NCBI GenBank assembly: GCA_031292755.1
Contig: JARLGM010000001.1
Span: forward strand, 1-64,000
Source of the DNA: Candidatus Sulfopaludibacter sp.
GTDB taxonomy: Bacteria > Acidobacteriota > Terriglobia > Bryobacterales > Bryobacteraceae
Direction: 5' to 3'
Length of the DNA: 64,000 nt
Position numbers and translations under genes: made by a program. Under the pieces are notes generated by a model that was given only the letters and a program-made list of their open reading frames with translations, made no database searches and was not told the DNA's origin. Each line of letters begins with the position of its first letter. The stretch's first letter is position 1. Shown piece by piece: positions 37,989-46,068 of this stretch.

Positions 37989-38495
37989 CTGCCGAAGCGT
38001 CGCATTTTCGAGTACCTCTACGGAATGCTGCACCATTCAGGGTACCGCGAACGCTATGCGGAAGTGTTAAAGAAGGAACTGCCGCGCATCCCGCTCGCGC
38101 CGGACTTTGACGCCTTCGCCGATGCCGGCGCCCGGCTCATGGACTTGCACCTGCACTACGAGCGGCAGCCGCCCTACCCGCTGCGGCACATCGAGAAAGC
38201 GCCGTTCACTTGGGAACTGAGCGGCAGGATGAAGCTTGCCAAAGACCGCGGCAGCCTCGTTTACAACGATTCGCTAACCTTGGCCGGTATCCCGGAAGGA
38301 ACCTTCGACTACCGCCTCGGCCACCGCTCGGCACTCGAATGGGTCATCGATCAGTATCGGCGGACGGAGAACTCCAACCCGAACCGGTCAGATGATCCGG
38401 AGTACATTGTGCGCCTCGTCAAACAGGTGGTTGCGGTCTCACTGGAGACAGTGTCAATCACGCAGTCACTACCGGCCATCGCTCCGGGGCGTTGA
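37989..38495 (+). pseudogene. C-terminal remnant of a type ISP restriction-modification enzyme
   Basis: The frame reads IFEYLYGMLHHSGYRERY, then LKKELPRIPLAPDF, LMDLHLHYE, LVYNDSLTLAGIPE, ALEWVIDQYR and DDPEYIVRLVKQVV. These match the C-terminal specificity end of LlaBIII-like type ISP enzymes (helicase-nuclease-methyltransferase fusions of about 1500 residues). Similarity starts before the first ATG (38025), and nothing upstream resembles the missing 1300 residues, so this is a 5'-truncated fragment. Confidence 0.7.
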
Positions 38496-38727
38496 AAGTC
38501 CCCGCCGTTCGCTCAAAGACGGCGAGTTCTTGGGGCCGCGAATCGCTTGAAAGCTTAAGGGAACGGGATCGAGATCATTCCCGTGATGTTGTGGGAAGTG
38601 TGCCGATTTCTCCCGCGATAGGCCGTTCCGGGAAGTGTCCGTACCGGTTTCGGGCGGTCCGGGGATCGGGAGACGATATGGCGCGTTTCGCCCTACAGCT
38701 TTTTCCCTGTCAGCCGATTAGTCCAGT

Positions 38728-39063
38728 ATGGACAAGCGGCGCGAACCCCGTTTCGCGGCGGAGCAATGCGTCACCATCGTCACGTTGGGGGAACGCCAGC
38801 TCCGGCAAACAGCCATCGTCCGGAACGCTTCCGGGACCGGCCTGGGCCTTTTCGTGAAAACAGAAATAGGGTCCGGCACGGTGCTGCGGATCGAGTTGGA
38901 AGACGCCATCGTCCTGGGGGAGGCGATGTACTGCCGGGCTATGGAAAGCGGCTACTTCGTGGGTGTGCAGTTGGAGCAGGTACTGCGGGGATTGGGCGAA
39001 CTGCATCGCTGCTTCCGCGAATTCCGGGAGGAGGAAAAAGAGGATCCTGTCAAGCCGCGCTGA
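38728..39063 (+). CDS. PilZ domain protein
   Basis: A single 111-residue PilZ domain, probably a cyclic-di-GMP receptor. The RRxxR-type motif (DKRREPRF) is at the N-terminus, and the second motif, normally (D/N)xSxxG, appears as VRNASGTGLGL. The C-terminus is a charged helix. It lies 28 bases before rfbD, a context of surface polysaccharide. Confidence 0.8.
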   Translation: MDKRREPRFAAEQCVTIVTLGERQLRQTAIVRNASGTGLGLFVKTEIGSGTVLRIELEDAIVLGEAMYCRAMESGYFVGVQLEQVLRGLGELHRCFREFREEEKEDPVKPR

Positions 39064-39091
39064 GTGCCATGCGCTATCCTGTGGAGTTCCT

Positions 39092-39967
39092 ATGGACCGA
39101 AGAGCGGTTGTGTTTGGTGCTGCCGGGCAGCTTGGCGTGGAACTGGTGCGAGAGCTGCGCGCGCGCCATTACGAGGTGAAGGCTTGGGACCGGGCGCAGG
39201 TGGATATCGCCGATCCGGCCGCCGTAGAGAGCGCTCTGGCTCAGTTCGACGCCCAGATTGTCTTCAATTCGGCGGCCTACAACCAGGTGGACGTGGCCGA
39301 AAAGGAACCGCAGGCAGCGTTTCTGGTGAATGCGCTGGCGGTACGGAATCTGGCCCTGGCGTGCCGCCAGGTGGATGCCCTGCTGGTGCATTTTTCTACC
39401 GATTATGTGTTCGATGGCGAGGCGCGCCATCCCTATGTGGAAGAGGATCCCACCCACCCTCTGGGCGCCTATGCGGTGTCCAAACTGGCGGGAGAACTCT
39501 ACGCCCAGGCCTATCTGGACCAGGTACTGGTGATCCGGACCTCGGGAGTCTTCGGGCCGGGCGGGCTGAATACCGCACGCGGCAATTTCGTCGAGCTGAT
39601 GCTGCGCCTGGCCAAATCCGGCCAGCCGATTCGCGTGGTGGAAGATCACGTGGCTTCGCCCACCTTCGCACCCGCGCTGGCTGCCCGCACGGTCGATCTG
39701 GTGGAGCGGGATCAGTATGGCGTCTTCCACATAGGCGGCGGCATACCCACCTCCTGGTTCCAATTCGCGCGCCTGATTTTCGAAGCCGCGGGGGTTCAGC
39801 CGCAGCTCGTGGCCACCAACGAGCGCGAGTACCGGACCACGGCCCGCCGGCCGCGCTATTCCGCTCTTTCCAATGCCAAAATGGAGCGCGTGGGCCTGAA
39901 CCCTATACCGCCGCTGGCTGAAGTGCTGAAGAGCTATTTCGAGGAGCGCAACAGGAAGGGAAAATAA
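39092..39967 (+). CDS. rfbD: dTDP-4-dehydrorhamnose reductase
   Basis: A 291-residue short-chain dehydrogenase-like enzyme for the last step of dTDP-L-rhamnose synthesis. It shows the NAD(P) motif FGAAGQLGVEL, HFSTDYVFDG, the catalytic YAVSKLAGE (Tyr-x3-Lys) and the substrate loop IRTSGVFGPGG. The remaining rml genes are not in the window. ATG 39092 has GGAG upstream; the longer frame overlaps the PilZ gene. Confidence 0.92.
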   Translation: MDRRAVVFGAAGQLGVELVRELRARHYEVKAWDRAQVDIADPAAVESALAQFDAQIVFNSAAYNQVDVAEKEPQAAFLVNALAVRNLALACRQVDALLVHFSTDYVFDGEARHPYVEEDPTHPLGAYAVSKLAGELYAQAYLDQVLVIRTSGVFGPGGLNTARGNFVELMLRLAKSGQPIRVVEDHVASPTFAPALAARTVDLVERDQYGVFHIGGGIPTSWFQFARLIFEAAGVQPQLVATNEREYRTTARRPRYSALSNAKMERVGLNPIPPLAEVLKSYFEERNRKGK

Positions 39968-39968
39968 G

Positions 39969-40961
39969 CTACCTGGCGGGCTCCGGCTTGATGGCGTAGT
40001 ATCCCTTGCGAGCCTGCGCCTTATAGTCCTTGTTGGACAGTTTGACATCGAGCTTGCGGTAGGAGCCGTCCTTGCGATCGTTGATCGGGGTATAGGCGAT
40101 GGAATACTGGCTGCGCATTTCGTCCTGCAGTTCCTTGAAAACCTCATCGAGGGTCATTTTGCGATCCACCTTGAAGACGTGGCCGCCGGTCTCGTCGGAC
40201 ATCTTTCGCAGAGCCGATTCTCCGCCGCCGCCAAAGCCGCCAAAAGGCCCGTAGAAGCGCGCGTCCTGATAATCGATGCTGTAGATCACGGCATCGGCCT
40301 TTTGCGCCGCCTCGACCGCCTGGTTGATGGTCAGGCGGCTGCCTTCATCGACACCGTCGGTGATGACTACAATCACCTTGCGGCCGACTTCCGTCCGCAG
40401 TTTCTCGGTGGCCGCCAGATAGATCGCGTCATACAGCACCGTGCCGCGAGGCCCGCCGGCGGTAGGAACCGGTCCTGGACCGAGGCCCCCTACTCCGGAA
40501 CTGACCCGCAGACCGCGCAGCCCATCCTGCAACAGACGGGGGCTGCTGGTGTAATCCTGGAGCAGTTCGGACTCCTCCCCGAAACTGATGAGGAACGCCT
40601 CATCCTTCTTGCGCAGCACCTGGGTGAAAAACTGGGTGGCGGCGTTCTGCTCGATGCCGATCAGATTCTCCTGGCTGCGGCTCACGTCGATCAGCAGGCC
40701 GATCGTTAGCGGGAGGTCCGATTCCTTGGTGAAGTATTTGATTTCCTGGGGCTTACCGTCTTCCAGAATAGTGAAATCGTTTTTCTCCAGGTTGGGAATC
40801 AGGGTGCCTTTCTTATCGCGCACGCTGGCCAGCACGTTGACCAGATCCACGTCGACTTTGATCGACGGAAGTTCTTCCTCGGCAGGCTTTTGGGGAGTCT
40901 GCTTAGGCGGTGTCTGGGCGCAAAGCGCGAGAGTCAGAATCAAACCGAGGAGAATTCGCAT
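39969..40961 (-). CDS. Secreted VWFA-related protein (acidobacterial TIGR03436 type)
   Basis: A 330-residue exported protein with signal peptide (RILLGLILTLALCAQ). After a proline-rich linker comes SIKVDVDLVNVLASVRDKKG, typical of this family, then a VWA domain with the MIDAS motif DVSRS, a Thr/Asp-rich ITDGVDEG and a C-terminal beta segment. It converges on rfbD with one base between the stops. Role: probably extracytoplasmic protein binding; partner unknown. Confidence 0.9.
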   Translation of the reverse strand: MRILLGLILTLALCAQTPPKQTPQKPAEEELPSIKVDVDLVNVLASVRDKKGTLIPNLEKNDFTILEDGKPQEIKYFTKESDLPLTIGLLIDVSRSQENLIGIEQNAATQFFTQVLRKKDEAFLISFGEESELLQDYTSSPRLLQDGLRGLRVSSGVGGLGPGPVPTAGGPRGTVLYDAIYLAATEKLRTEVGRKVIVVITDGVDEGSRLTINQAVEAAQKADAVIYSIDYQDARFYGPFGGFGGGGESALRKMSDETGGHVFKVDRKMTLDEVFKELQDEMRSQYSIAYTPINDRKDGSYRKLDVKLSNKDYKAQARKGYYAIKPEPAR

Positions 40962-41004
40962 GCCGGTACAATAGGGACGTGCCTTCCGGGGCGGATGTTT
41001 CAAC

Positions 41005-41607
41005 ATGAAAGACGCCATTTTGCACCTCAGGCGGCAGGACCCCATCCTGGGGGAAATCATCGACCGCGTTGGAGAATATGGTATCCAATTTCGCGACCCG
41101 GTTTTTGAAACCCTGGTGCGGTCTATAGTCTACCAGCAGTTAAGCGGGCGGGTCGCCTCGGTCATTTACGGGCGCCTGGACCGGGCTGTAGCCGGAAACG
41201 TGACCCCGGCGAGCATCCTCAAGCTGCGCCCGGGCCGCATGCGCAAACTGGGACTTTCCACCCAGAAGACGGCTTACATCCGCGACTTGGCCCGTCATAC
41301 GCGGGACGGCGTGGTGGTGTTTGAGGATCTGCCGGCTTTGAGCGATGGCGAGGTAATCGAGCGGCTCACTCAGGTGAAGGGTATCGGCGTGTGGACCGCC
41401 CACATGTTCCTGATGTTCGCCTTGCAGCGGGCCGATGTTCTACCCACGGGCGATTTGGGAATCCGTACCGCGATGCGCAAGGCGTACGGCCTGAAAGAGA
41501 TGCCGCAGCCCGCCGAGATGGAGCGGATTGCCAGTTGCTGGCGCCCGTACTGTAGCGTGGCGAGTTGGTACCTTTGGCGCAGTCTGGAATCGGCTGCGGC
41601 CATTTGA
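41005..41607 (+). CDS. DNA-3-methyladenine glycosylase II-like (AlkA family)
   Basis: A 200-residue HhH-GPD DNA repair glycosylase. The helix-hairpin-helix reads LTQVKGIGVWTAHMFLMF and the catalytic Asp is in LPTGDLGIRTA. The upstream SIVYQQLSGRVA helix is characteristic of the family. It is the short form without the AlkA N-terminal domain. No Fe-S cluster cysteines are seen. Confidence 0.93.
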   Translation: MKDAILHLRRQDPILGEIIDRVGEYGIQFRDPVFETLVRSIVYQQLSGRVASVIYGRLDRAVAGNVTPASILKLRPGRMRKLGLSTQKTAYIRDLARHTRDGVVVFEDLPALSDGEVIERLTQVKGIGVWTAHMFLMFALQRADVLPTGDLGIRTAMRKAYGLKEMPQPAEMERIASCWRPYCSVASWYLWRSLESAAAI

Positions 41608-41671
41608 TTAACGGATCTGCGGAATTTGCCCCACAAATTCAGAGATTTAACTCTTTTTTTATTAAAGTCCG

Positions 41672-41700
41672 TTGTGTATTACGACACTCTGGTCCATAAT
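41672..41700 (+). promoter_or_regulatory. Sigma-70-like promoter of the small cytochrome gene
   Basis: TTGTGT (41672-41677) and CATAAT (41695-41700) are separated by 17 bases. The gene starts 55 bases downstream. A CCTCAG/CTGAGG hairpin (41717-41739) lies in the leader, just before AGGAGA. Confidence 0.6.
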
Positions 41701-41755
41701 CAAATCATAAATACGACCTCAGGATGCGGTACTCTGAGGAAATTAGGAGATACTC

Positions 41756-41989
41756 ATGCGCACGTTGAAACTCGCCCTTCCGGCGGCGATCCTCACAGCC
41801 GGCTTCCTGGTTTGCAATATTTCAAGCTACGGAAAACCCGCCTACGCGGCCAAAGAGAAGAAGCAGTGCGTGTTCTGCCACGAGAAGGCGGATCCCACGC
41901 ATAAAGACGTCATGGCCAAGAACCTGAACGATGCCGGCAAGTACTACGCCGCGCACGACCATTCGCTCGACGGTTACAAAGGCAAATAG
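41756..41989 (+). CDS. Small exported cytochrome c-like protein (one CXXCH)
   Basis: A 77-residue protein with a signal peptide (LALPAAILTAGFLVCNI) and one heme-binding motif, CVFCH, followed by KADPTHKDVM. The mature chain of about 45 residues is very short for a monoheme cytochrome, so it might be a peptide-sized heme or metal protein. GGAGA precedes the ATG. A strong hairpin region follows the stop. Confidence 0.7.
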   Translation: MRTLKLALPAAILTAGFLVCNISSYGKPAYAAKEKKQCVFCHEKADPTHKDVMAKNLNDAGKYYAAHDHSLDGYKGK

Positions 41990-41997
41990 TTCTTCGC

Positions 41998-42078
41998 AGC
42001 CCGGCATGGCGGGCGTTCGTACCCGCCAGCCGTTAGTTCGGTAGCGAACCGGCCTGGGCTGCTCTTCTTCTTTTTTCT
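41998..42078 (+). terminator. Nested hairpins with T-rich tail
   Basis: TGGCGGG/CCCGCCA pair at 42007-42028, and an outer AGCCCGG/CCTGGGCT stem encloses them together with a GTTCGGTAGCGAAC hairpin. A run TCTTCTTCTTTTTTCT follows, making a credible terminator for the small cytochrome gene. Confidence 0.6.
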
Positions 42079-42091
42079 CCTCAAGGCTCCC

Positions 42092-43273
42092 TCACGACGA
42101 ATAGGTCTGCTTCCACCGCGTGATATCGGCCGTCAACCGCGTCCTGACATCCAGATACTCGGGAGCGTCGTACAGATTGACTTTTTCCACCAGATCCTTG
42201 GTCATGTCGTACAACTCGTTGGCGCCTTTTCCGCCGTCGCGCAGCACCACCTTGTAATCCTCCTCACGGGCCATATCGGTGTTTTGAGTGTGGGCGCAGA
42301 TGGCTTTGCGCCAAGGTTGCTTCTTGGGCAGTTTTTTCTGCTGGGCCACCGGCAGATAGCTCCTGCCGCATAAGTTCCGGCCGGGGACGGCGAGAGACAG
42401 CAGATCGCAGAGGCTGGGGATCAGGTCGTACGCGCTGGTCATTTCGATCACCAGGCCCTGCGGCGGCATGCGATGCGGCCAACTCCAGATGAGGGGGATC
42501 TGCACTACCTCGTCGTACATGTTGACCGGGTCGGATGCCTGGCCGGCATCCCACAGGCCGTGGCGGCCATAAAGAGCCCCGCAGGTGGAAGCGAATAATA
42601 CCAGGCTGTTATCCAGCAGTTGCTTCTGGGTGAGCTTGTCCAGGAGGGCGCCCACCTGGCCGTCGATGGCAGTAATGGTAGCCGCCACTTTGCGCAGACT
42701 GGCGGTGCGGTTGAGCAGCATCTCTTTGCCGGCGCGCGCGTTGGGCGCCACCGGGTCGGCGGCGTAACTTTCGAAGCGTTCCTGGGCGTACATATCCAGG
42801 TACTTCTGGGGTGCCGTATCGTACGGCGGCTTCAGGTCACCGAAGCTCACGGTGAGCGCGAAGGACTTGCCGGCGGTCTGTCCGTCGAGGAACTTCTGGG
42901 CTTCGGCGGGCACGGCCGTGGCATGCGTGGCGTATCCTGCGTCAGACAGAATCTTATCGAACGTGACGTCTGCCGCCCCGGGTGCGGCGGCATCTCCGAT
43001 CTGCATCGGGGTGCGCCCGGTGAGCAGCGTGGCGCGATTCATCTCCGGCACCGCCGCGGCGGCGTAGTGATTCAGAAAGCGCGTCCCGGTATCGCTGAGG
43101 CGCTGGATATTCGGAGATTTCACCTCCTTATTGCCGTAGCATGCCAGCATCCAGCCGGGCAGGTTGTCCACCAGGATGAGGACGACGTTGGGCCGCTCAA
43201 CGGCGGGCTTTTTAGCGGCCAGCGCCGGCAGGGCGAGGCTGCCGAAAACGATGTGTCGGCGTGAGACGAGCAT
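42092..43273 (-). CDS. Sulfatase-fold protein lacking the catalytic residues
   Basis: A 393-residue protein with the arylsulfatase/phosphatase-like fold: NVVLILVDNLPGWMLACYGN at the start, SPNIQRLSDTGTRFLNHYAA, and LLTGRTP. In sulfatases the nucleophile lies in C/S-x-P-x-R before the LLTG segment; here the matching residues are PEMNR, so the Cys/Ser and Pro are missing. The first metal pair (usually DD) is DN, and the usual D-N/H-G metal motif is replaced by STCGALYGRHG. It is therefore probably a non-catalytic or re-purposed member. A signal or Tat-like sequence (SRRHIVFGSLALPALA) suggests export. Confidence 0.8.
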   Translation of the reverse strand: MLVSRRHIVFGSLALPALAAKKPAVERPNVVLILVDNLPGWMLACYGNKEVKSPNIQRLSDTGTRFLNHYAAAAVPEMNRATLLTGRTPMQIGDAAAPGAADVTFDKILSDAGYATHATAVPAEAQKFLDGQTAGKSFALTVSFGDLKPPYDTAPQKYLDMYAQERFESYAADPVAPNARAGKEMLLNRTASLRKVAATITAIDGQVGALLDKLTQKQLLDNSLVLFASTCGALYGRHGLWDAGQASDPVNMYDEVVQIPLIWSWPHRMPPQGLVIEMTSAYDLIPSLCDLLSLAVPGRNLCGRSYLPVAQQKKLPKKQPWRKAICAHTQNTDMAREEDYKVVLRDGGKGANELYDMTKDLVEKVNLYDAPEYLDVRTRLTADITRWKQTYSS

Positions 43274-43369
43274 GGGTGAAATACAAGTATAAGCGCTGTG
43301 GGACGTTGCACCGCTACAGCCAAGAGTTGTTGGCGGACCGTGTTCCGCATTATAGTTGGGTTTGGACCG

Positions 43370-44062
43370 ATGAACCTTCCGAACGCCCTGACCATTCTTC
43401 GGATCTTCTTCGTGCCGCTCCTGGTAGCGGCGCTGGTTCAGGAGAATGTGGTTGTCCATCTCGGTCCGTACCTGGTCACCAACGAGTGGCTTTCGCTGGC
43501 TATCTTCCTGACCGCGGCGGCGACAGATCTGCTGGATGGTTACCTGGCGCGGCGCTGGAGACAGGTGACCACGATCGGGACACTGCTCGACCCGATCGCC
43601 GATAAGTTGCTGATTTCGGCGGCCTTGATCTCACTGGTGCAGGTACGGGCACTGCCCGGCTGGATGGCGATTCTGATTATCGGCCGCGAGTTTGCGGTGT
43701 CCGGCCTGCGGAGCATCGCGGCGGTCGAGGGGTACACCATCAAGGCCAGCGACCTGGGCAAGACGAAGATGTTTTCCCAAGTGGTGGCTATCTCCTGCAT
43801 GCTGCTGGCGGTCCGCCACAAGGCGCTGCTGCTACCCGCAAAGGCGCTCATGTGGGTCGTGATTTTCTTCGCCATTCTCTCGGCCATCAGTTATTTCCGC
43901 AAATTCTGGCGCAAAGTCGATGAGCGGATCAAAAAGAGGCGCCGCAATGAGTTGCTGCAACTGGAACGGAAGCGCCAGCGGGCGCTGATGCGTCAGAGGG
44001 GATCGATCAAAGGCACGGGTTTGGGCGCGGCCACAATCTGGAAGCCGCCCGAAGTGAACTGA
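43370..44062 (+). CDS. pgsA: CDP-diacylglycerol--glycerol-3-phosphate 3-phosphatidyltransferase
   Basis: A 230-residue inner-membrane enzyme for phosphatidylglycerol phosphate synthesis. The CDP-alcohol phosphotransferase signature is complete (DLLDGYLARRW, then GTLLDPIADK). Several TM helices follow. The C-terminal tail (about 35 residues, rich in Arg) overlaps the 3' end of the convergent rodZ-like gene by 70 bases. ATG 43370 fits the conserved start NLPNALTILRI. Confidence 0.93.
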   Translation: MNLPNALTILRIFFVPLLVAALVQENVVVHLGPYLVTNEWLSLAIFLTAAATDLLDGYLARRWRQVTTIGTLLDPIADKLLISAALISLVQVRALPGWMAILIIGREFAVSGLRSIAAVEGYTIKASDLGKTKMFSQVVAISCMLLAVRHKALLLPAKALMWVVIFFAILSAISYFRKFWRKVDERIKKRRRNELLQLERKRQRALMRQRGSIKGTGLGAATIWKPPEVN

Positions 44063-44991
44063 ACCGTGCGCACCTGGCCTTTGGGGCCCATGGCGCCAAT
44101 GGCCTTTCCGTTCAACACCACGGTGACCCCGCCGGCATTACCCAAGCGGAGTTCCAGGTTTTTGGAAGCCTCCACGGTGCGAGTCTGATTGGCTTCCATG
44201 GTGCCCGAAAACAGAAACTTGCCATCGGTCCGCACGAGCACCCAGCTTGGCTCTTCGGCGGTAATCTGGACGCGCACCGTAATCGCGCCGGTGGGGGCAG
44301 TCACAGGTGCGACTGGAGGGGCGGCGGCCGCACGCGGCGGCGGCGGATTCTGCGCCGATGTACCTGGAGCGGGCGCACCCGGCACCGCAGGTGTATGGGC
44401 GGGCTGAGTCTGTGGCGGCGCGGCCGGCGGGCTAGCCTCGGATTGCGGAACCTGTGGTTGCTGAACCGGTGCCGGTGGCAATGCGGGAGGAACGGATTGC
44501 GTCCCGGGCGCGGGCTCAGTGACGGCGGTATTCTGGGCCAGCACCGGGTGGCGCGTCCGCTGATACCAGGCGTACACTCCGGAGCAGACCAGCATCGCCA
44601 CCACGAACAGCGCAAGGGCTGGCAGGGGCGATCCCCACGAAAAGCCGCGATCGCCGGTGGATTCCCATTGCTCCACTCTCGGAAGATGGATCGGCGTCAC
44701 CTGAATGGGCACAGGCGCCGCTTTTCCGCTCTCGGCGAAGCGCGGGATCTCGCTTGGCGGCTGTAAGGCGCGTTGCACCTCGGCGGCCATTTCGTCCTCG
44801 TCCAGCCCCAGCAGGTGCGCGTATTGCCGCACGAAATTTTTGGCGAAAATCGTGCCCGGGAGTTTGTCGAATTCTTCGGCTTCGATGGCCTCCAGCATCT
44901 TCGCGTTGATCTTGAGCTCACGCGAGATCTGGTCCAAAGCCAGATTGCGCCTTAATCTTTCACGGCGCAAAGTCTCGCCAACGGAGGTCAT
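43993..44991 (-). CDS. rodZ: RodZ-like cytoskeletal protein (HTH_25, TM, DUF4115)
   Basis: A 332-residue bitopic membrane protein. Residues 1-70 are a RodZ-type helix-turn-helix (GETLRRERLRRNLALDQIS, FVRQYAHLLGLDEDEM); one TM lies near 123-143 (LPALALFVVAMLVCSGVYAW); a long Pro/Ala/Gln-rich periplasmic linker follows; and the C-terminal beta domain is DUF4115-like (EEPSWVLVRTDGKFLFSG, LRLGNAGGVTVVLNG). RodZ links MreB to the membrane in rod-shaped cells. The linker is of low complexity. Confidence 0.85.
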   Translation of the reverse strand: MTSVGETLRRERLRRNLALDQISRELKINAKMLEAIEAEEFDKLPGTIFAKNFVRQYAHLLGLDEDEMAAEVQRALQPPSEIPRFAESGKAAPVPIQVTPIHLPRVEQWESTGDRGFSWGSPLPALALFVVAMLVCSGVYAWYQRTRHPVLAQNTAVTEPAPGTQSVPPALPPAPVQQPQVPQSEASPPAAPPQTQPAHTPAVPGAPAPGTSAQNPPPPRAAAAPPVAPVTAPTGAITVRVQITAEEPSWVLVRTDGKFLFSGTMEANQTRTVEASKNLELRLGNAGGVTVVLNGKAIGAMGPKGQVRTVQFTSGGFQIVAAPKPVPLIDPL

Positions 44992-45069
44992 ACGGGCGGG
45001 GTCCTAACCCTCTAAATCTATATTACAACAGGAAATACCCGGGATCCGTGAACCTGTTAGCATAATCGG

Positions 45070-46068
45070 TTGATCTCCGTGGTGGTGGTGAACTGGAACC
45101 GGAAGGAGCTGTTGCGCTCCTGTCTGCTTTCCTTGCAGCGGCAGAACGGCATCTCTTTCGAAACGATCGTGATCGACAATGGTTCCACCGACGGATCCGC
45201 GGATCTGGCCGAAACCGAATTTGGAGCGCGCGTGATCCGCAATGCGGAGAACCGCGGCTTTTGCGCGGCCAACAACCAGGGAATCGCGTGCGCGCGCGGC
45301 GAGTTCATCGCCCTGCTGAACAACGACGCCGAAGCCGAGCCAGGCTGGCTGGCAGCGCTTCACGCGGCATGTTCCCGCGCGCCTGACGTGGGGATGGCTG
45401 CCAGCAAGGTCCTGGTATGGGAAGAACCCAGCCGCATCGATAAGGTGGGGCACCTGATTTTTCCGGACGGGCAGAATCGAGGGCGCGGCAGCGGGGCGAA
45501 GGATTGCGGTCAGTTCGATCGCGAAGAGGAAGTGCTGTGGCCGGACGGCTGCGCGGCTCTTTACCGCAAGTCGATGCTGGACCGGATCGGCGGCTTCGAC
45601 GAAGATTTTTTTGCGTACGGCGATGACGCCGAACTCGGCCTGCGCGCCCGCATCGCGGGCTGGAAATGCATCTACACGCCCCTGGCGGTAGTGCGCCACC
45701 ATCGCGGCTCCACCATGGGTAAAGGCTCGCCGCGGCGGCTGGAGTTGATCGAACGCAATCGCGTCCTGCTGGCTTTGAAGCTCTTCCCCTGGAGCCTGCT
45801 CTGGCTCAATCCGCTTTTCTTCGCCGTCCGGGTGGGCGCGGGAATGGCTATGGCTGGCCGCGGCGCCGGCGATACGGCGCACTTTCAGGGATGGCGCGGT
45901 AAACTGGCCATGGCTGGCGCTCTGATCAGCGGCGACGTGGCGGCCCTGCGCCTGGCGCCCCGCATTCTGCGCAAGCGCGCGGCCATAGCCCGCATGGCGC
46001 GTCTCTCGCCGGGCGATGTGCGGCGCCTGATTCTGTCGCATCGTTTGAGTTTGAGGGAAGTGGCATGA
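45070..46068 (+). CDS. Glycosyltransferase family 2
   Basis: A 332-residue GT-A glycosyltransferase of the rhamnosyltransferase-like (WbbL) type. It begins ISVVVVNWNRKELLRSC, has the DNGSTDGSADLA nucleotide-sugar motif, LLNNDAEAEPGW (DxD-like) and GDDAELGLRARIAGW (acceptor site). The start is a TTG at 45070 because the fold requires the first strand from this point. It overlaps the next gene by four bases. The operon probably assembles a surface glycan together with rfbD-derived rhamnose (inference). Confidence 0.88.
   Translation: MISVVVVNWNRKELLRSCLLSLQRQNGISFETIVIDNGSTDGSADLAETEFGARVIRNAENRGFCAANNQGIACARGEFIALLNNDAEAEPGWLAALHAACSRAPDVGMAASKVLVWEEPSRIDKVGHLIFPDGQNRGRGSGAKDCGQFDREEEVLWPDGCAALYRKSMLDRIGGFDEDFFAYGDDAELGLRARIAGWKCIYTPLAVVRHHRGSTMGKGSPRRLELIERNRVLLALKLFPWSLLWLNPLFFAVRVGAGMAMAGRGAGDTAHFQGWRGKLAMAGALISGDVAALRLAPRILRKRAAIARMARLSPGDVRRLILSHRLSLREVA

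Noticed and set aside
37831-38070. 79-codon ORF before the type ISP remnant
   Set aside because: Ser-rich sequence without similarity, overlapping the remnant in a different frame.
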